A model generated the notes under the pieces. That model was not told the DNA's origin. It did not search any database and saw nothing but the letters and a program-made list of their open reading frames with translations. 64,000 bases of DNA from Mycobacteroides sp. LB1 (GTDB taxonomy: Bacteria; Actinomycetota; Actinomycetes; Mycobacteriales; Mycobacteriaceae): positions 62,001 to 126,000 of the forward strand of contig NZ_JACCFF010000002.1 of the NCBI RefSeq assembly GCF_013449725.1, in the 5' to 3' direction. Position 1 is the stretch's first letter; every line of letters starts with the position of its first letter. Of the stretch, positions 54,892 through 64,000 are shown one piece after another. The position numbers and the translations under genes were made by a program.

Positions 54892-55029
54892 ATGAGCTTG
54901 ACCATTGGAGCAGTACGTCGTTTTTGGGGCCGGCGTCGGCTGACCCCGCAGGAGCGGGCCAACATGCAACTGACCTACTCGCCGTTGGCTGTGGTCTCGG
55001 CTTCTCTCGGCGCGCATCCGCCGCGTTAA
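54892..55029 (+). CDS. Mini-protein 1 (45 residues), M-box regulated
   Basis: ATG with AAAAGGAG upstream. Core: VRRFWGRRRLTPQERANMQL, then SPLAVVSASLGAHPPR. Basic, amphipathic N-terminal half and a moderately hydrophobic C-terminal half; not a clear membrane helix. It shares more than half its residues with mini-protein 2, and this conservation at the protein level with many synonymous changes supports real coding. Function unknown; control by the M-box suggests a role in Mg2+ limitation. Confidence 0.8.
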   Translation: MSLTIGAVRRFWGRRRLTPQERANMQLTYSPLAVVSASLGAHPPR

Positions 55030-55063
55030 GGCAGGCCTCGATCTCGTAATGAAAGTGTCTAGA

Positions 55064-55103
55064 AGACGCGGTCGCGCTGGATTCCGTCGGCGCGACCGCG
55101 TCT
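55064..55103. repeat. Perfect 14-bp stem-loop between the two mini-protein genes
   Basis: AGACGCGGTCGCGC (55064-55077) is complementary to GCGCGACCGCGTCT (55090-55103), loop 12 nt. No U-tract follows. It could be an RNA stability element, a weak terminator or an operator; it ends 9 bases before the second start codon, so it may also hide that start. Confidence 0.8.
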
Positions 55104-55112
55104 CATGGATAC

Positions 55113-55244
55113 ATGAGTATTCGCGCGTTACGTCGCTTCTGGGAACGGCGTCAATTGACTCCGCAGGAGCGTGCCAACATGCAGCTGGCCCTGTCACCAT
55201 TGGCCGTCATCTCCGCGTCCCTCGGCGCCCACGCGCCTCGCTAG
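55113..55244 (+). CDS. Mini-protein 2 (43 residues), paralogue of mini-protein 1
   Basis: ATG at 55113; no strong ribosome-binding site, and the upstream hairpin ends at 55103. LRRFWERRQLTPQERANMQL and SPLAVISASLGAHAPR match mini-protein 1 closely while third codon positions differ, the mark of a conserved coding sequence. Length and composition as its paralogue. It is shorter than usual annotation cut-offs. Function unknown. Confidence 0.78.
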   Translation: MSIRALRRFWERRQLTPQERANMQLALSPLAVISASLGAHAPR

Positions 55245-55297
55245 CGAGAATCGGTCAACCCATCGACTACGTGGTGTAGTAGTGGTTCACTGGAGTG

Positions 55298-55666
55298 ATG
55301 AGCAATGACGCTTTTGCATCTCCCCGGGTCTTAGCGCTGCTGGCCGCATTTCAGGCTGTCGATGCCGCCATATGTGTTCAGCCGGTTCCCTATGTGGCCA
55401 AATGCCTCGATGACGTGCGTTACCCACAGCGGAACCGCTGGATCTTCGCGCCGATCAAGGCCGCATCCGCGGTCGGGCTGCTGGGTGGTATCCGGGTCCC
55501 ATGGCTGGCCAAGCTGACACTGGTCATGCTCACCATCTATTTCAGCCTGGCCGTCGGTGCGCACCTGCGGGTGCGCGATATCGGCTTAAACGCGGTGTCG
55601 GCGTCGACGCTGCTCGCCACCTACGGCGTGTTGGCGGCCAAGGGGTTGGCGGCGAAATCATCATGA
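55298..55666 (+). CDS. DoxX-like small membrane protein 1
   Basis: 122 residues from ATG 55298 (GTG 55295 also possible). Four hydrophobic helices; PRVLALLAAFQAVDAAICVQPVPYVAKCLDD, PIKAASAVGLLGGIRVPWLAKLT and YFSLAVGAHLRVRD give the DoxX-like (DoxX_2) layout. Tandem paralogue of the next gene, which it overlaps by ATGA. Function unknown. It may belong to the M-box transcript, since only 53 bp separate it from mini-protein 2. Confidence 0.8.
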   Translation: MSNDAFASPRVLALLAAFQAVDAAICVQPVPYVAKCLDDVRYPQRNRWIFAPIKAASAVGLLGGIRVPWLAKLTLVMLTIYFSLAVGAHLRVRDIGLNAVSASTLLATYGVLAAKGLAAKSS

Positions 55667-56040
55667 CGGAGCGGCTTTTGGCGAATCCCAAGGTACTGGC
55701 CGCGCTGGCGGCCATCCAAGCCGCGGATGCTGCGGTGTGCGTCCGCCCGAGCGGGCCCATCAAACAATCCTTGGAGAAAGTGGGTCTGCCACAACGGATC
55801 TGGTGGGTCCTGCCGGTCGTTAAGTCGGCCTCGGCGGTGGGGCTCGTCGGCGGCATCCGGTGGCCTGCGTTGGGCCGACTGACGGCGTTCATGCTGGCCG
55901 TGTATTTCACGCTGGCGGTCGGCGCACATATCCGTGTCCGCGACAAGGTGCTCAACGCCCTTCCAGCGGCGGGACTACTGATGTGGTTCGCGGTCCTTGC
56001 CGGCAAGGGATTTAAGGAGCGGGACTCGACGCGGGCCTAG
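55663..56040 (+). CDS. DoxX-like small membrane protein 2
   Basis: 125 residues, ATG in a 4-bp overlap with its paralogue. PKVLAALAAIQAADAAVCVRPSGP, VKSASAVGLVGGIRWPALGRLT and YFTLAVGAHIRVRDKVLNALP align nearly without gaps with protein 1. Four membrane helices and a charged C-terminus (FKERDSTRA). Ends in a CTAG shared with the convergent TVP38-type gene. Confidence 0.8.
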   Translation: MTERLLANPKVLAALAAIQAADAAVCVRPSGPIKQSLEKVGLPQRIWWVLPVVKSASAVGLVGGIRWPALGRLTAFMLAVYFTLAVGAHIRVRDKVLNALPAAGLLMWFAVLAGKGFKERDSTRA

Positions 56041-56774
56041 CCGCCGACCCGTTCTGGTTCGTCGGAGGTTTCGGCACCGGGGATCTCGATATGAGTGCGC
56101 TTGTACCGACGGATCTCGTAGAGGATGCCCAGCACGCCGATCATGGAAGTGGCCAGCGAGACCGCGAAGAGCGTCGGACTGATGTGGCCGGTGAGCGCGT
56201 CGCCGAGTACGACGACTGCGAGAGTGCCCGGGAGCAGGCCGATGAAGCTGGCCAGCGTGTACGGCACCACCCGCACCGCGGAGGCGCCGGCCGCGTAATT
56301 GAGAACCGAGAACGGTACGGCCGGAATGAGCCGCATCGACATCACCGCGATCCATCCGCGGAGGCGCAATTGGTCGTCCACGTTCTTCACCGCCGGACGG
56401 TGATGCAGCGCGCTGAGCTTCCATCCCAGCGCCCGCACGCCCCACAGCGCCAGTACCGCGCTCGCGGTACTGGCGACGACGGCAAGCAAGACGCCGAGCT
56501 GCGTTCCGAACAGCAGTCCGGCGGCCAGGGTGAAGGCAGTGCGCGGGAATGGCAGCACCGTCACGATCGTGTGCGCTCCGAGGAAGGCGAGTGGGAACCA
56601 CGGGCCCAGCTGGCGCGCCCAATCCCGCATCTGTAGGGCGGTGGGCAGCGGAAGGAACAGCAGGGTTGCGGCCACAATAAGAATGGCCACACCGGTCCAG
56701 AGCAACTGGCGTCGCGGGATCCGTCGCACCGCCGCGCCGCATGCGCGCAAGACCTGCCGGTATCCCATGATCAT
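56037..56774 (-). CDS. TVP38/TMEM64 family membrane protein
   Basis: 245 residues from the ATG at 56774 (MIMGYRQV); ATG 56768 is also possible. VTVLPFPRTAFTLAAGLLFGTQLG is the SNARE-associated (VTT/DedA-like) signature; RLIPAVPFSVLNYAAGASAV and GLLPGTLAVVVLGDAL are the other conserved blocks. About six membrane helices. DedA/TVP38 proteins include lipid scramblases and flippases. Position before mutA equals Rv1491c. Confidence 0.9.
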   Translation of the reverse strand: MIMGYRQVLRACGAAVRRIPRRQLLWTGVAILIVAATLLFLPLPTALQMRDWARQLGPWFPLAFLGAHTIVTVLPFPRTAFTLAAGLLFGTQLGVLLAVVASTASAVLALWGVRALGWKLSALHHRPAVKNVDDQLRLRGWIAVMSMRLIPAVPFSVLNYAAGASAVRVVPYTLASFIGLLPGTLAVVVLGDALTGHISPTLFAVSLATSMIGVLGILYEIRRYKRTHIEIPGAETSDEPERVGG

Positions 56775-56813
56775 CAAGCCTACGGAGCCCCGATGAACGA
56801 CGGGGGGTAGGAC

Positions 56814-56934
56814 ACGGGGGCTGCGGTGCCCACGCCCCCGTACTGGGCAGTAGCAGATGGCGTCATTTAGCCTGATGAGTAAGTGTGATAGGCATTTCGG
56901 CATGGAGTGCCATATATGTGGCTCGTCGACGAGC
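56814..56934. promoter_or_regulatory. Divergent spacer before mutA with a stem-loop and a 14-bp palindrome
   Basis: ACGGGGGC (56814-56821) and GCCCCCGT (56834-56841) form an 8-bp stem with a 12-nt loop. GCTCGTCGACGAGC (56921-56934) is a perfect 14-bp palindrome ending 16 bases before the mutA GTG, over the probable leader; it is a candidate operator for the mut operon. Confidence 0.5.
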
Positions 56935-56950
56935 AGCAGGGAGCAGTTTT

Positions 56951-58846
56951 GTGACCGATGAGCCGCTTGCGCGAAGAGGGTCGAGCGCTGTTGAGGTACC
57001 CGAGATCCAGCGCGACTTCGCGCGATGGCAGAAGAACGTCGCCGGGGTTTTGGCCAAGACCACCCGCAAGGCGGTCGAGGATCTGCCCGCCGACCCCGAG
57101 CGCCTGCTCGACTCGCCCACGTATGACGGGATCGCGATCCGTCCGCTGTACACGGCATTGGATGAGCGTCCCGAGCCCTCGTTGCCCGGACAGTGGCCGT
57201 TTGTACGCGGTCGCGATCCACGTCGCGATGTGACCAGCGGGTGGAAGGTCGCCGAACGCTTTGACGGTTCAGGCAGCATCGATGCGGCCGCCGTCAACGA
57301 GGCCATTCTCGATGCGCTGGGGCAGGGTGCCAGCGCGATCGTGCTGGCCGGCCTTCGGCCCGAGGCGGTGGGACGTGCCCTGCAGGAGGTATACCTCGAC
57401 TTGGCGCCCATTCAGGTGGAGGCCGGCGCCGAGCTGGCCGGGGTGGCCGAGGCGATCTTTGCGGTCCTGGATGCCCATGAGGGAAATGCCGACGGGGTTG
57501 TTATCGACCTCGGTGCCGATCCGCTCGGTGATTCGTTCTCCGGCCGTTCCGGCGTATCGGTCGATGAGGCGGTGGCGCTGGCCCGGCAGGGAAGTGCACG
57601 GGCCGAGCAGATTCGTGCGATCACCGTCGACGGGACGATCGCGCACGAATTGGGAGCAAGCGACAGCCAGGAACTCGCGGTCGCGGTGGCCGCCGGGGTC
57701 GCGTACTTGCGTCTGCTGCAGAACGCCGGTCTGAACATCGCGGAAGCACTGCGGCAGATCAGCTTCCGCTTCGCTGCGACCGACGACCAGTTCCTGTCGA
57801 TCGCGAAATTCCGCGCCGCCCGGGTGCTCTGGGCCAGGGTCGCCGAGGTGGCGGGCGCGCCGGAGCGCGGTGGCGCCGTCATGCACGCGGTGACCTCCGA
57901 ACCGATGATGGCCCAACGTGACCCGTGGGTGAACATGCTGCGCACCACCCTTGCGGCCTTCGGGGCCGGGGTGGGTGGCGCGGACAGCGTTCGGGTCCGG
58001 CAGTTCGACGACGCAATCGCCGGTGGACTGGCCTCGGCATCTCCGGCGTTCGCCGCGCGGATTGCCCGAAACACCCAGCTGCTGCTCATCGAGGAGTCCC
58101 ATGTCGGACGGGTTCTTGACCCCGGCGGCGGCTCCTGGTACATCGAAGACCTCACGGAAACCCTTGCACAGCAGGCATGGTCGCTGTTCACCGAGATCGA
58201 GGGTGTGGGCGGTTTCCAGGCGGCCGCCGACTTGATTCGGGAACGCGTCGCCGCGACGCGCGCCCAGCGCGCCGACGATATCGCGCATCGGCGTAGCGCG
58301 GTCACGGGTGTGAACGAGTTCCCGAACCTGGCAGAGGAGCCGCTGCCGCAGCATTCTGCCGCCGGCTCGTCTAATGCTCCTCGCGCAACCGACTCAACGT
58401 TCCGCTACGCGGCCGACTTCGAGGCACTACGCGATCGCTCGGACGCGTTCTTGGCCTCTTCGGGTGCGCGTCCCGTGGCACTGCTGCTTCCGGTGGGCCC
58501 CTTGGCTGAGCACAATGTGCGGACTACGTTCGCGTCGAACCTGTTGGCGTCGGGAGGTATCGAGGCCGTTAACCCCGGCACCCTGGATGTCGGGTCGGTG
58601 GCGAAGGCGGTCGCCGAGACGCAGGCGAGCATCGCGGTCATCTGCGGAACCGATGCCCGATACGCCACCGAAGCAGGTGCTGTCGTCGACGCGGCCAAGG
58701 TGGCCGGCGTCACGGACATCTATCTCGCGGGGCCGGAGAAGGCCGTCGCGGAGGTGGCAGAGGCGTCGCGACCCGATGGCTATCTGACCATGAAAATCAA
58801 TGCTGTCGAAGTGCTTTCGGCCATGCTGGCCAAGTTGGGAGCGTGA
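56951..58846 (+). CDS. mutA: Methylmalonyl-CoA mutase small subunit
   Basis: 631 residues from the GTG at 56951 (GGGAGC upstream). Forms the MutAB heterodimer that converts succinyl-CoA and methylmalonyl-CoA, used for propionate from cholesterol and odd chains. The TIM-barrel part ([11 protein letters not shown] is absent of B12 ligands; [38 protein letters not shown]) and a degenerate cobalamin-binding domain without DxHxxG are usual for the small subunit. Residues 2-10 (TDEPLARRG) are encoded by repeat copy 3, and no better start is seen. Confidence 0.95.
   Translation: MTDEPLARRGSSAVEVPEIQRDFARWQKNVAGVLAKTTRKAVEDLPADPERLLDSPTYDGIAIRPLYTALDERPEPSLPGQWPFVRGRDPRRDVTSGWKVAERFDGSGSIDAAAVNEAILDALGQGASAIVLAGLRPEAVGRALQEVYLDLAPIQVEAGAELAGVAEAIFAVLDAHEGNADGVVIDLGADPLGDSFSGRSGVSVDEAVALARQGSARAEQIRAITVDGTIAHELGASDSQELAVAVAAGVAYLRLLQNAGLNIAEALRQISFRFAATDDQFLSIAKFRAARVLWARVAEVAGAPERGGAVMHAVTSEPMMAQRDPWVNMLRTTLAAFGAGVGGADSVRVRQFDDAIAGGLASASPAFAARIARNTQLLLIEESHVGRVLDPGGGSWYIEDLTETLAQQAWSLFTEIEGVGGFQAAADLIRERVAATRAQRADDIAHRRSAVTGVNEFPNLAEEPLPQHSAAGSSNAPRATDSTFRYAADFEALRDRSDAFLASSGARPVALLLPVGPLAEHNVRTTFASNLLASGGIEAVNPGTLDVGSVAKAVAETQASIAVICGTDARYATEAGAVVDAAKVAGVTDIYLAGPEKAVAEVAEASRPDGYLTMKINAVEVLSAMLAKLGA
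56957..56977 (+). repeat. 21-nt junction repeat, copy 3 (within the mutA 5' end)
   Basis: Identical core to the other copies, six bases after the mutA GTG. Here the repeat is translated, giving DEPLARR, whereas in the other copies it spans a stop codon. Confidence 0.9.
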
Positions 58847-58847
58847 C

Positions 58848-61113
<2,266 letters not shown>

Positions 61114-61115
<2 letters not shown>

Positions 61116-61134
61116 TGAGCCGCTTGCGCGAAGA
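61114..61134 (+). repeat. 21-nt junction repeat, copy 4 (mutB/meaB)
   Basis: Contains the mutB stop. GACCTTTGA (61107-61115) before and GACCGTTGA (61133-61141) after differ by one base, again resembling a target duplication. In M. tuberculosis this junction holds a toxin-antitoxin pair; here there is only the repeat. Confidence 0.9.
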
Positions 61135-61151
61135 CCGTTGAGGCTGGCCTG

Positions 61152-62123
61152 ATGTCAGCACCTGATGATCTAGCCGCGGCGATTCGTTCGGGCGACCGCT
61201 CGGGGCTCGCCCGGGCTATCACCTTGGTCGAATCGACGCGCCCGGACCACCGCGCGCAGGCCCAGCAGTTACTGCTGGCAATGTCTCCCGATGCCGGGGA
61301 AGCGCTGCGCGTAGGGATCACCGGCGTGCCGGGCGTGGGGAAGTCGACCACGATCGAAGCCCTCGGTATGTACCTCATCGAACAGGGGCACCGGGTGGCC
61401 GTACTGGCGGTTGACCCGTCGTCCACCCGCACCGGCGGATCGATCCTCGGTGATAAGACCCGGATGGGTCGGCTCTCGGTGCATCCCGATGCGTACATCC
61501 GGCCATCGCCTACCTCGGGGACGCTGGGCGGCGTGGCCAAGGCGACCCGCGAGACGGTGGTATTGCTGGAGGCGGCCGGGTTCGATGTCATCCTCATCGA
61601 AACCGTGGGCGTTGGGCAGTCCGAGGTCACGGTCGCCAACATGGTTGACACCTTTGTGTTTCTGACGTTGGCACGCACCGGTGATCAGTTACAAGGCATC
61701 AAGAAGGGCGTGCTGGAGCTCGCCGATATCGTCGTGGTGAACAAGGCCGATGGTGCGCACACCATCGAGGCCCAAAAGGCCGCGCGGGAACTGTCGGGGG
61801 CACTCCGTCTGATCTACCCGCACGACACCTTCTGGCGCCCACCGGTTCTCACCATGAGTGCGCTGGAGAACGCCGGGGTGTCCGAGATGTGGGACACCGT
61901 GCTGCGGCACCGGGATGTGTTGGCGGAGGCAGGGGAGTTCGAGGCCAAACGGCGCCGGCAGCAGGTGGACTGGATGTGGGCGATGGTGCGGCACGCGGTG
62001 CTCGACCGGGTGCTCAACGCACCGGGCGTCAAGACGATGCGGGCCGACATCGAACAACAAGTTCGCGATGGCACGTTGACGCCCGTGCTGGCCGCCGAGC
62101 GGATTCTGTCGCTCGGTCCGTAA
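61152..62123 (+). CDS. meaB: Methylmalonyl-CoA mutase-associated GTPase MeaB
   Basis: 323 residues. GTPase that loads cobalamin on the mutase and protects it from inactivation. GITGVPGVGKSTTIEAL (Walker A), LAVDPSSTRTGGSILGDKTRM (switch region), IETVGVGQSEV and VNKADG (base recognition) are all present. Ends the mut operon. Confidence 0.97.
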   Translation: MSAPDDLAAAIRSGDRSGLARAITLVESTRPDHRAQAQQLLLAMSPDAGEALRVGITGVPGVGKSTTIEALGMYLIEQGHRVAVLAVDPSSTRTGGSILGDKTRMGRLSVHPDAYIRPSPTSGTLGGVAKATRETVVLLEAAGFDVILIETVGVGQSEVTVANMVDTFVFLTLARTGDQLQGIKKGVLELADIVVVNKADGAHTIEAQKAARELSGALRLIYPHDTFWRPPVLTMSALENAGVSEMWDTVLRHRDVLAEAGEFEAKRRRQQVDWMWAMVRHAVLDRVLNAPGVKTMRADIEQQVRDGTLTPVLAAERILSLGP

Positions 62124-62150
62124 GCGCATCGCTCAACCGGGCGCCCGCGT

Positions 62151-62477
62151 TTATTTGTACTCGGTGGGGCCAGCGATCTCGATAATCGCGCCGTTAGGGT
62201 CTCGAACTGCGGCAACCCATTGATTCCACGGACGGTATACCGGATCTAGCACGCCGGCTGCGCCTGCTGCGATCGCATTTTCATACGCGGCAGGGACGTC
62301 GGCGGCATGGAAGGCGATGCGGAACCCATTTGCCGGTCCGCGGCCGGCGTATCCGGAGATTTTGTCCCAATGCTCAACGGCGAGCAGGACGCCAGTCTCC
62401 AATGCCTCTGCAGACCCATAGTTGAGGACCACGAATGTGCCGTCCGGATCCTCGAAGGACACGCCTAATCCGATCAC
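62151..62477 (-). pseudogene. VOC/glyoxalase-fold protein, apparently 5'-truncated
   Basis: From GTG 62477 there are 108 residues: FEDPDGTFVVLNYG, FRIAFHAADVPAAYENAIAAG and VRDPNGAIIEIAGP match the VOC fold, but the first beta strand and helix of the fold are missing. In-frame upstream codons (FTSFTCITSHTERSVAHR) look like that missing part yet no start codon occurs before the stop at 62535-62537, and the exonuclease gene runs in the opposite direction through it. Either the gene is truncated or it uses a non-standard start. Confidence 0.6.
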
Positions 62478-62501
62478 CCGATGTGCGACACTACGTTCCG
62501 T

Positions 62502-63104
62502 ATGGCTGGTGATGCACGTGAACGAGGTGAATCTTCAAGCCCGTTGGTCTTTCTCGATACCGAGACCACCGGGCTGCACCGAGAGCGCGAGCCATGGGAA
62601 ATAGCGATTATCCGTCGCACGGATGCTGGACAACGGCAGTTGCACTTGTGTGTAGACGTCCGGGATTTAGATCTGGCTTCCGCGGATCCGGCGGGGCTTC
62701 AGATCAGCGGTTTCCACAAGCGTCATCCGCAAGTTCGGCTTAGGCCCCTGCAGTTCCCGCGCGTCTTTCGCGCGGACGAGGCGGTGTCGCTGGTCCGACA
62801 ATGGACGGCGGGAGCGACCATTGTCGGGGTAATACCTCAGTTTGATGCTGAGTGTTTGACGCAGATGTTTCTCCGCCAGGAAGTCAGCCCCACGTGGCAG
62901 CCTGCTCTTGTCGATGTGGTCGCCCTCACCAGAGCACGGATCCGCGAGCGCGGATTGGTGCCCGACGCCGACTACTCCAACCTCTCTGTCCAATACGGTG
63001 TGAAACTTCCGGGCGCGGGTCAACGGCATACGGCAGTCGGCGATGCTCGCTGGGCAATGCGTTGGTATGACCGGTTATTCGATCGACAAGCCGGCCGGGA
63101 CTAA
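62502..63104 (+). CDS. DnaQ-like 3'-5' exonuclease (DEDDh)
   Basis: 200 residues from the ATG at 62502; ATG 62481 adds seven residues. VFLDTETTGLHREREPWEIA supplies Asp and Glu, PQFDAECL the second Asp, and HTAVGDARWA the His and last Asp, so all DEDDh residues are intact. Proteins of this short, stand-alone type are frequent in mycobacteriophages and mobile islands; no phage genes adjoin here. It lacks polymerase-binding regions and may act in repair or RNA trimming. Confidence 0.82.
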   Translation: MAGDARERGESSSPLVFLDTETTGLHREREPWEIAIIRRTDAGQRQLHLCVDVRDLDLASADPAGLQISGFHKRHPQVRLRPLQFPRVFRADEAVSLVRQWTAGATIVGVIPQFDAECLTQMFLRQEVSPTWQPALVDVVALTRARIRERGLVPDADYSNLSVQYGVKLPGAGQRHTAVGDARWAMRWYDRLFDRQAGRD

Positions 63105-63113
63105 GTTAGGGCC

Positions 63114-63488
63114 GTGGGTGCGATGCGGGCGCGGGTGACATACGTTGAGGTACCCGTTACAGATATCCACCGAGCAGCTGCCTTCTACACGAACGTCTTC
63201 GATGTGACGAGCAGGCATACCGTGATCGATGGCCACCCGGCGTGCCTTCTCGATGACACGGCAGAAGCAGAGGGCGCCGTCATCGCGCTGATGCAGGGCG
63301 CCTCGTATGTGCCTTCCGTAGACGGCATCCGGGTTTACATTTCGGTGCCGAGTGTCGAAGGTGCGCTGGCGCGCGCTATCGAGAATGGCTCACGAGAGTT
63401 GTATCCCCCGACGAAGTTGGCGGATGGCCAGGTTGTCGCCGAATTTTCCGACAGCGAAGGAAACCGGATCGCCGTCAGCGACATGTAA
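63114..63488 (+). CDS. VOC/glyoxalase-fold protein
   Basis: 124 residues from GTG 63114; ATG 63123 is equally possible. VTYVEVPVTDIHRAAAFYTNVF at the start, DDTAEAEGAVIALMQG and the end VVAEFSDSEGNRIAVSD give one complete VOC module of two beta-alpha-beta repeats. Such proteins dimerise to form a metal site; substrates cannot be predicted. Intact, in contrast to the truncated VOC gene 0.6 kb away. Confidence 0.85.
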   Translation: MGAMRARVTYVEVPVTDIHRAAAFYTNVFDVTSRHTVIDGHPACLLDDTAEAEGAVIALMQGASYVPSVDGIRVYISVPSVEGALARAIENGSRELYPPTKLADGQVVAEFSDSEGNRIAVSDM

Positions 63489-63500
63489 CGGACCACCCGA

Positions 63501-64000
63501 TTACTGGAACGAGGATGTCGACGACAGGTAGATCAGCTTGCGTCGGATCCCGGCGATCTCGCGGGCGATGTTGCGCAGCACGGCACGTTCCTGCGGCGCC
63601 AGGGCTGACAGCGAGACGGTATCGGACATGTGCTGTCCGTCCTGCCACGCCGTGGCACGTGACCGCCACCGGAATCGCAGCAGCCAGCTGAAGCATTCCC
63701 GCAGTGTCGAGGCGTCATCGGTGTCCAGAACATTGGCAGCAGAGGCGGTATCGAGACGGTCCAGCGTTGAGAGCGCCTCCGATCCCGCGGACAGTGCCGC
63801 CCAGCGGGCCATCTTGACCACCGGGTCGATCGCGGCGACCTTGAGGTCGACGGTATCGGATTGGGTGGCGAATATCCTTAGCCGCGAGGGGAATCCGGCA
63901 CGCACGGCCACCGCATCTTGGAGCATGGCCAGCCGGATGGGGTAGTGGCGGTGTGCGCAGCGGGCATTTTCGGCACGAAGGGCGTTGTCCGATATCGATG
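63501..64000 (-). CDS. DUF294-type (nucleotidyltransferase substrate-binding domain) protein, partial
   Basis: The frame is open through the right edge of the window, so the 5' part is missing. The visible 166-residue C-terminus has LAMLQDAVAVRAGFPSRLRIFATQ, AAIDPVVKMARWAALSAGSEALST, a helical WLLRFRWRSRATAWQDGQHM and the final LSALAPQERAVLRNIAREIAGIRRKL, the pattern of the DUF294_C domain that follows cNMP/CBS and nucleotidyltransferase domains. Probably a CBS-domain signalling protein. The N-terminal domains cannot be seen. Confidence 0.65.
   Translation of the reverse strand, partial: SISDNALRAENARCAHRHYPIRLAMLQDAVAVRAGFPSRLRIFATQSDTVDLKVAAIDPVVKMARWAALSAGSEALSTLDRLDTASAANVLDTDDASTLRECFSWLLRFRWRSRATAWQDGQHMSDTVSLSALAPQERAVLRNIAREIAGIRRKLIYLSSTSSFQ

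Noticed and set aside
56885..56950. Upstream extension of mutA
   Set aside because: No ribosome-binding site, contains the 14-bp palindrome and reads as non-conserved sequence.

Overview
The window is chromosomal DNA of a mycobacterium. The order pgk-tpiA-secG, pgl-opcA-zwf-tal-tkt, ctaB, qor, ctaA, ABC exporter-mptB, sufR-B-D-C-S-U-T, trxA, echA12, ABC-F, acnR-acn, ripA-ripB, moxR1-DUF58-VWA, fabG1-inhA-hemH, nfeD-SPFH and mutA-mutB-meaB follows, in order, the Rv1437-Rv1496 segment of M. tuberculosis as I remember it. No PE/PPE genes, no intein in SufB and several accessory insertions are present. This fits a non-tuberculous, probably rapidly growing species; I suspect the Mycobacteroides abscessus/chelonae group but cannot prove that from sequence alone. 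Coding is dense, GC-rich and rich in GTG starts, and 4-bp ATGA overlaps are common.

Layout. 0-4.3 kb: lower glycolysis, two envelope proteins and SecG, closed by a clear intrinsic terminator. 4.4-6.0 kb: a three-gene module (YbaB-like, EspC-like, long helical protein) that looks like a small type VII secretion-associated cassette. 6.0-12.5 kb: pentose-phosphate operon on the minus strand. 12.7-17 kb: heme o and heme a synthases (CtaB, CtaA), a quinone oxidoreductase, a small conserved protein and an ATP-grasp-like protein. 17-21.2 kb: accessory island lying between ctaA and the ABC exporter. It holds an MpaB/DUF2236 oxygenase, a tiny membrane protein and a TetR regulator, facing an NTF2-like protein and three membrane proteins, two of them cytochrome oxidase subunit III/IV-like without any subunit I.

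21.4-25 kb: ABC exporter and the MptB mannosyltransferase. 25-31.3 kb: complete SUF iron-sulfur operon with a palindromic SufR operator on the sufR start codon. 31.3-38.7 kb: two tandem paralogous lipoproteins, an OYE flavoenzyme, thioredoxin, enoyl-CoA hydratase, ABC-F ATPase, a small HTH protein and two paralogous exported proteins. 38.7-43.4 kb: DinB, AcnR, aconitase (with a good AcnR operator) and a membrane protein. 43.7-49.2 kb: RipA/RipB peptidoglycan hydrolases and a MoxR/DUF58/VWA module. 49.3-54.5 kb: FabG1-InhA (mycolic acid synthesis), ferrochelatase, NfeD and SPFH. 54.5-56 kb: an M-box (Mg2+) riboswitch followed by a possible Pro-rich leader peptide, two tandem 45- and 43-residue proteins and two DoxX-like membrane proteins. 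56-62.1 kb: TVP38-family protein and the methylmalonyl-CoA mutase operon. 62.1-64 kb: VOC proteins, a DnaQ-like exonuclease and an incomplete DUF294-type protein.

Cross-cutting structure. A 21-nt repeat (core TGAGCCGCTTGCGCGAAGA) occurs four times, always on the plus strand and at gene junctions; three copies contain the upstream stop codon and one forms the N-terminus of MutA. Six convergent gene pairs end in an exact 4-bp overlap of opposing stop codons, four of them in the palindrome CTAG. A perfect 19-bp inverted repeat lies between qor and its divergent neighbour.
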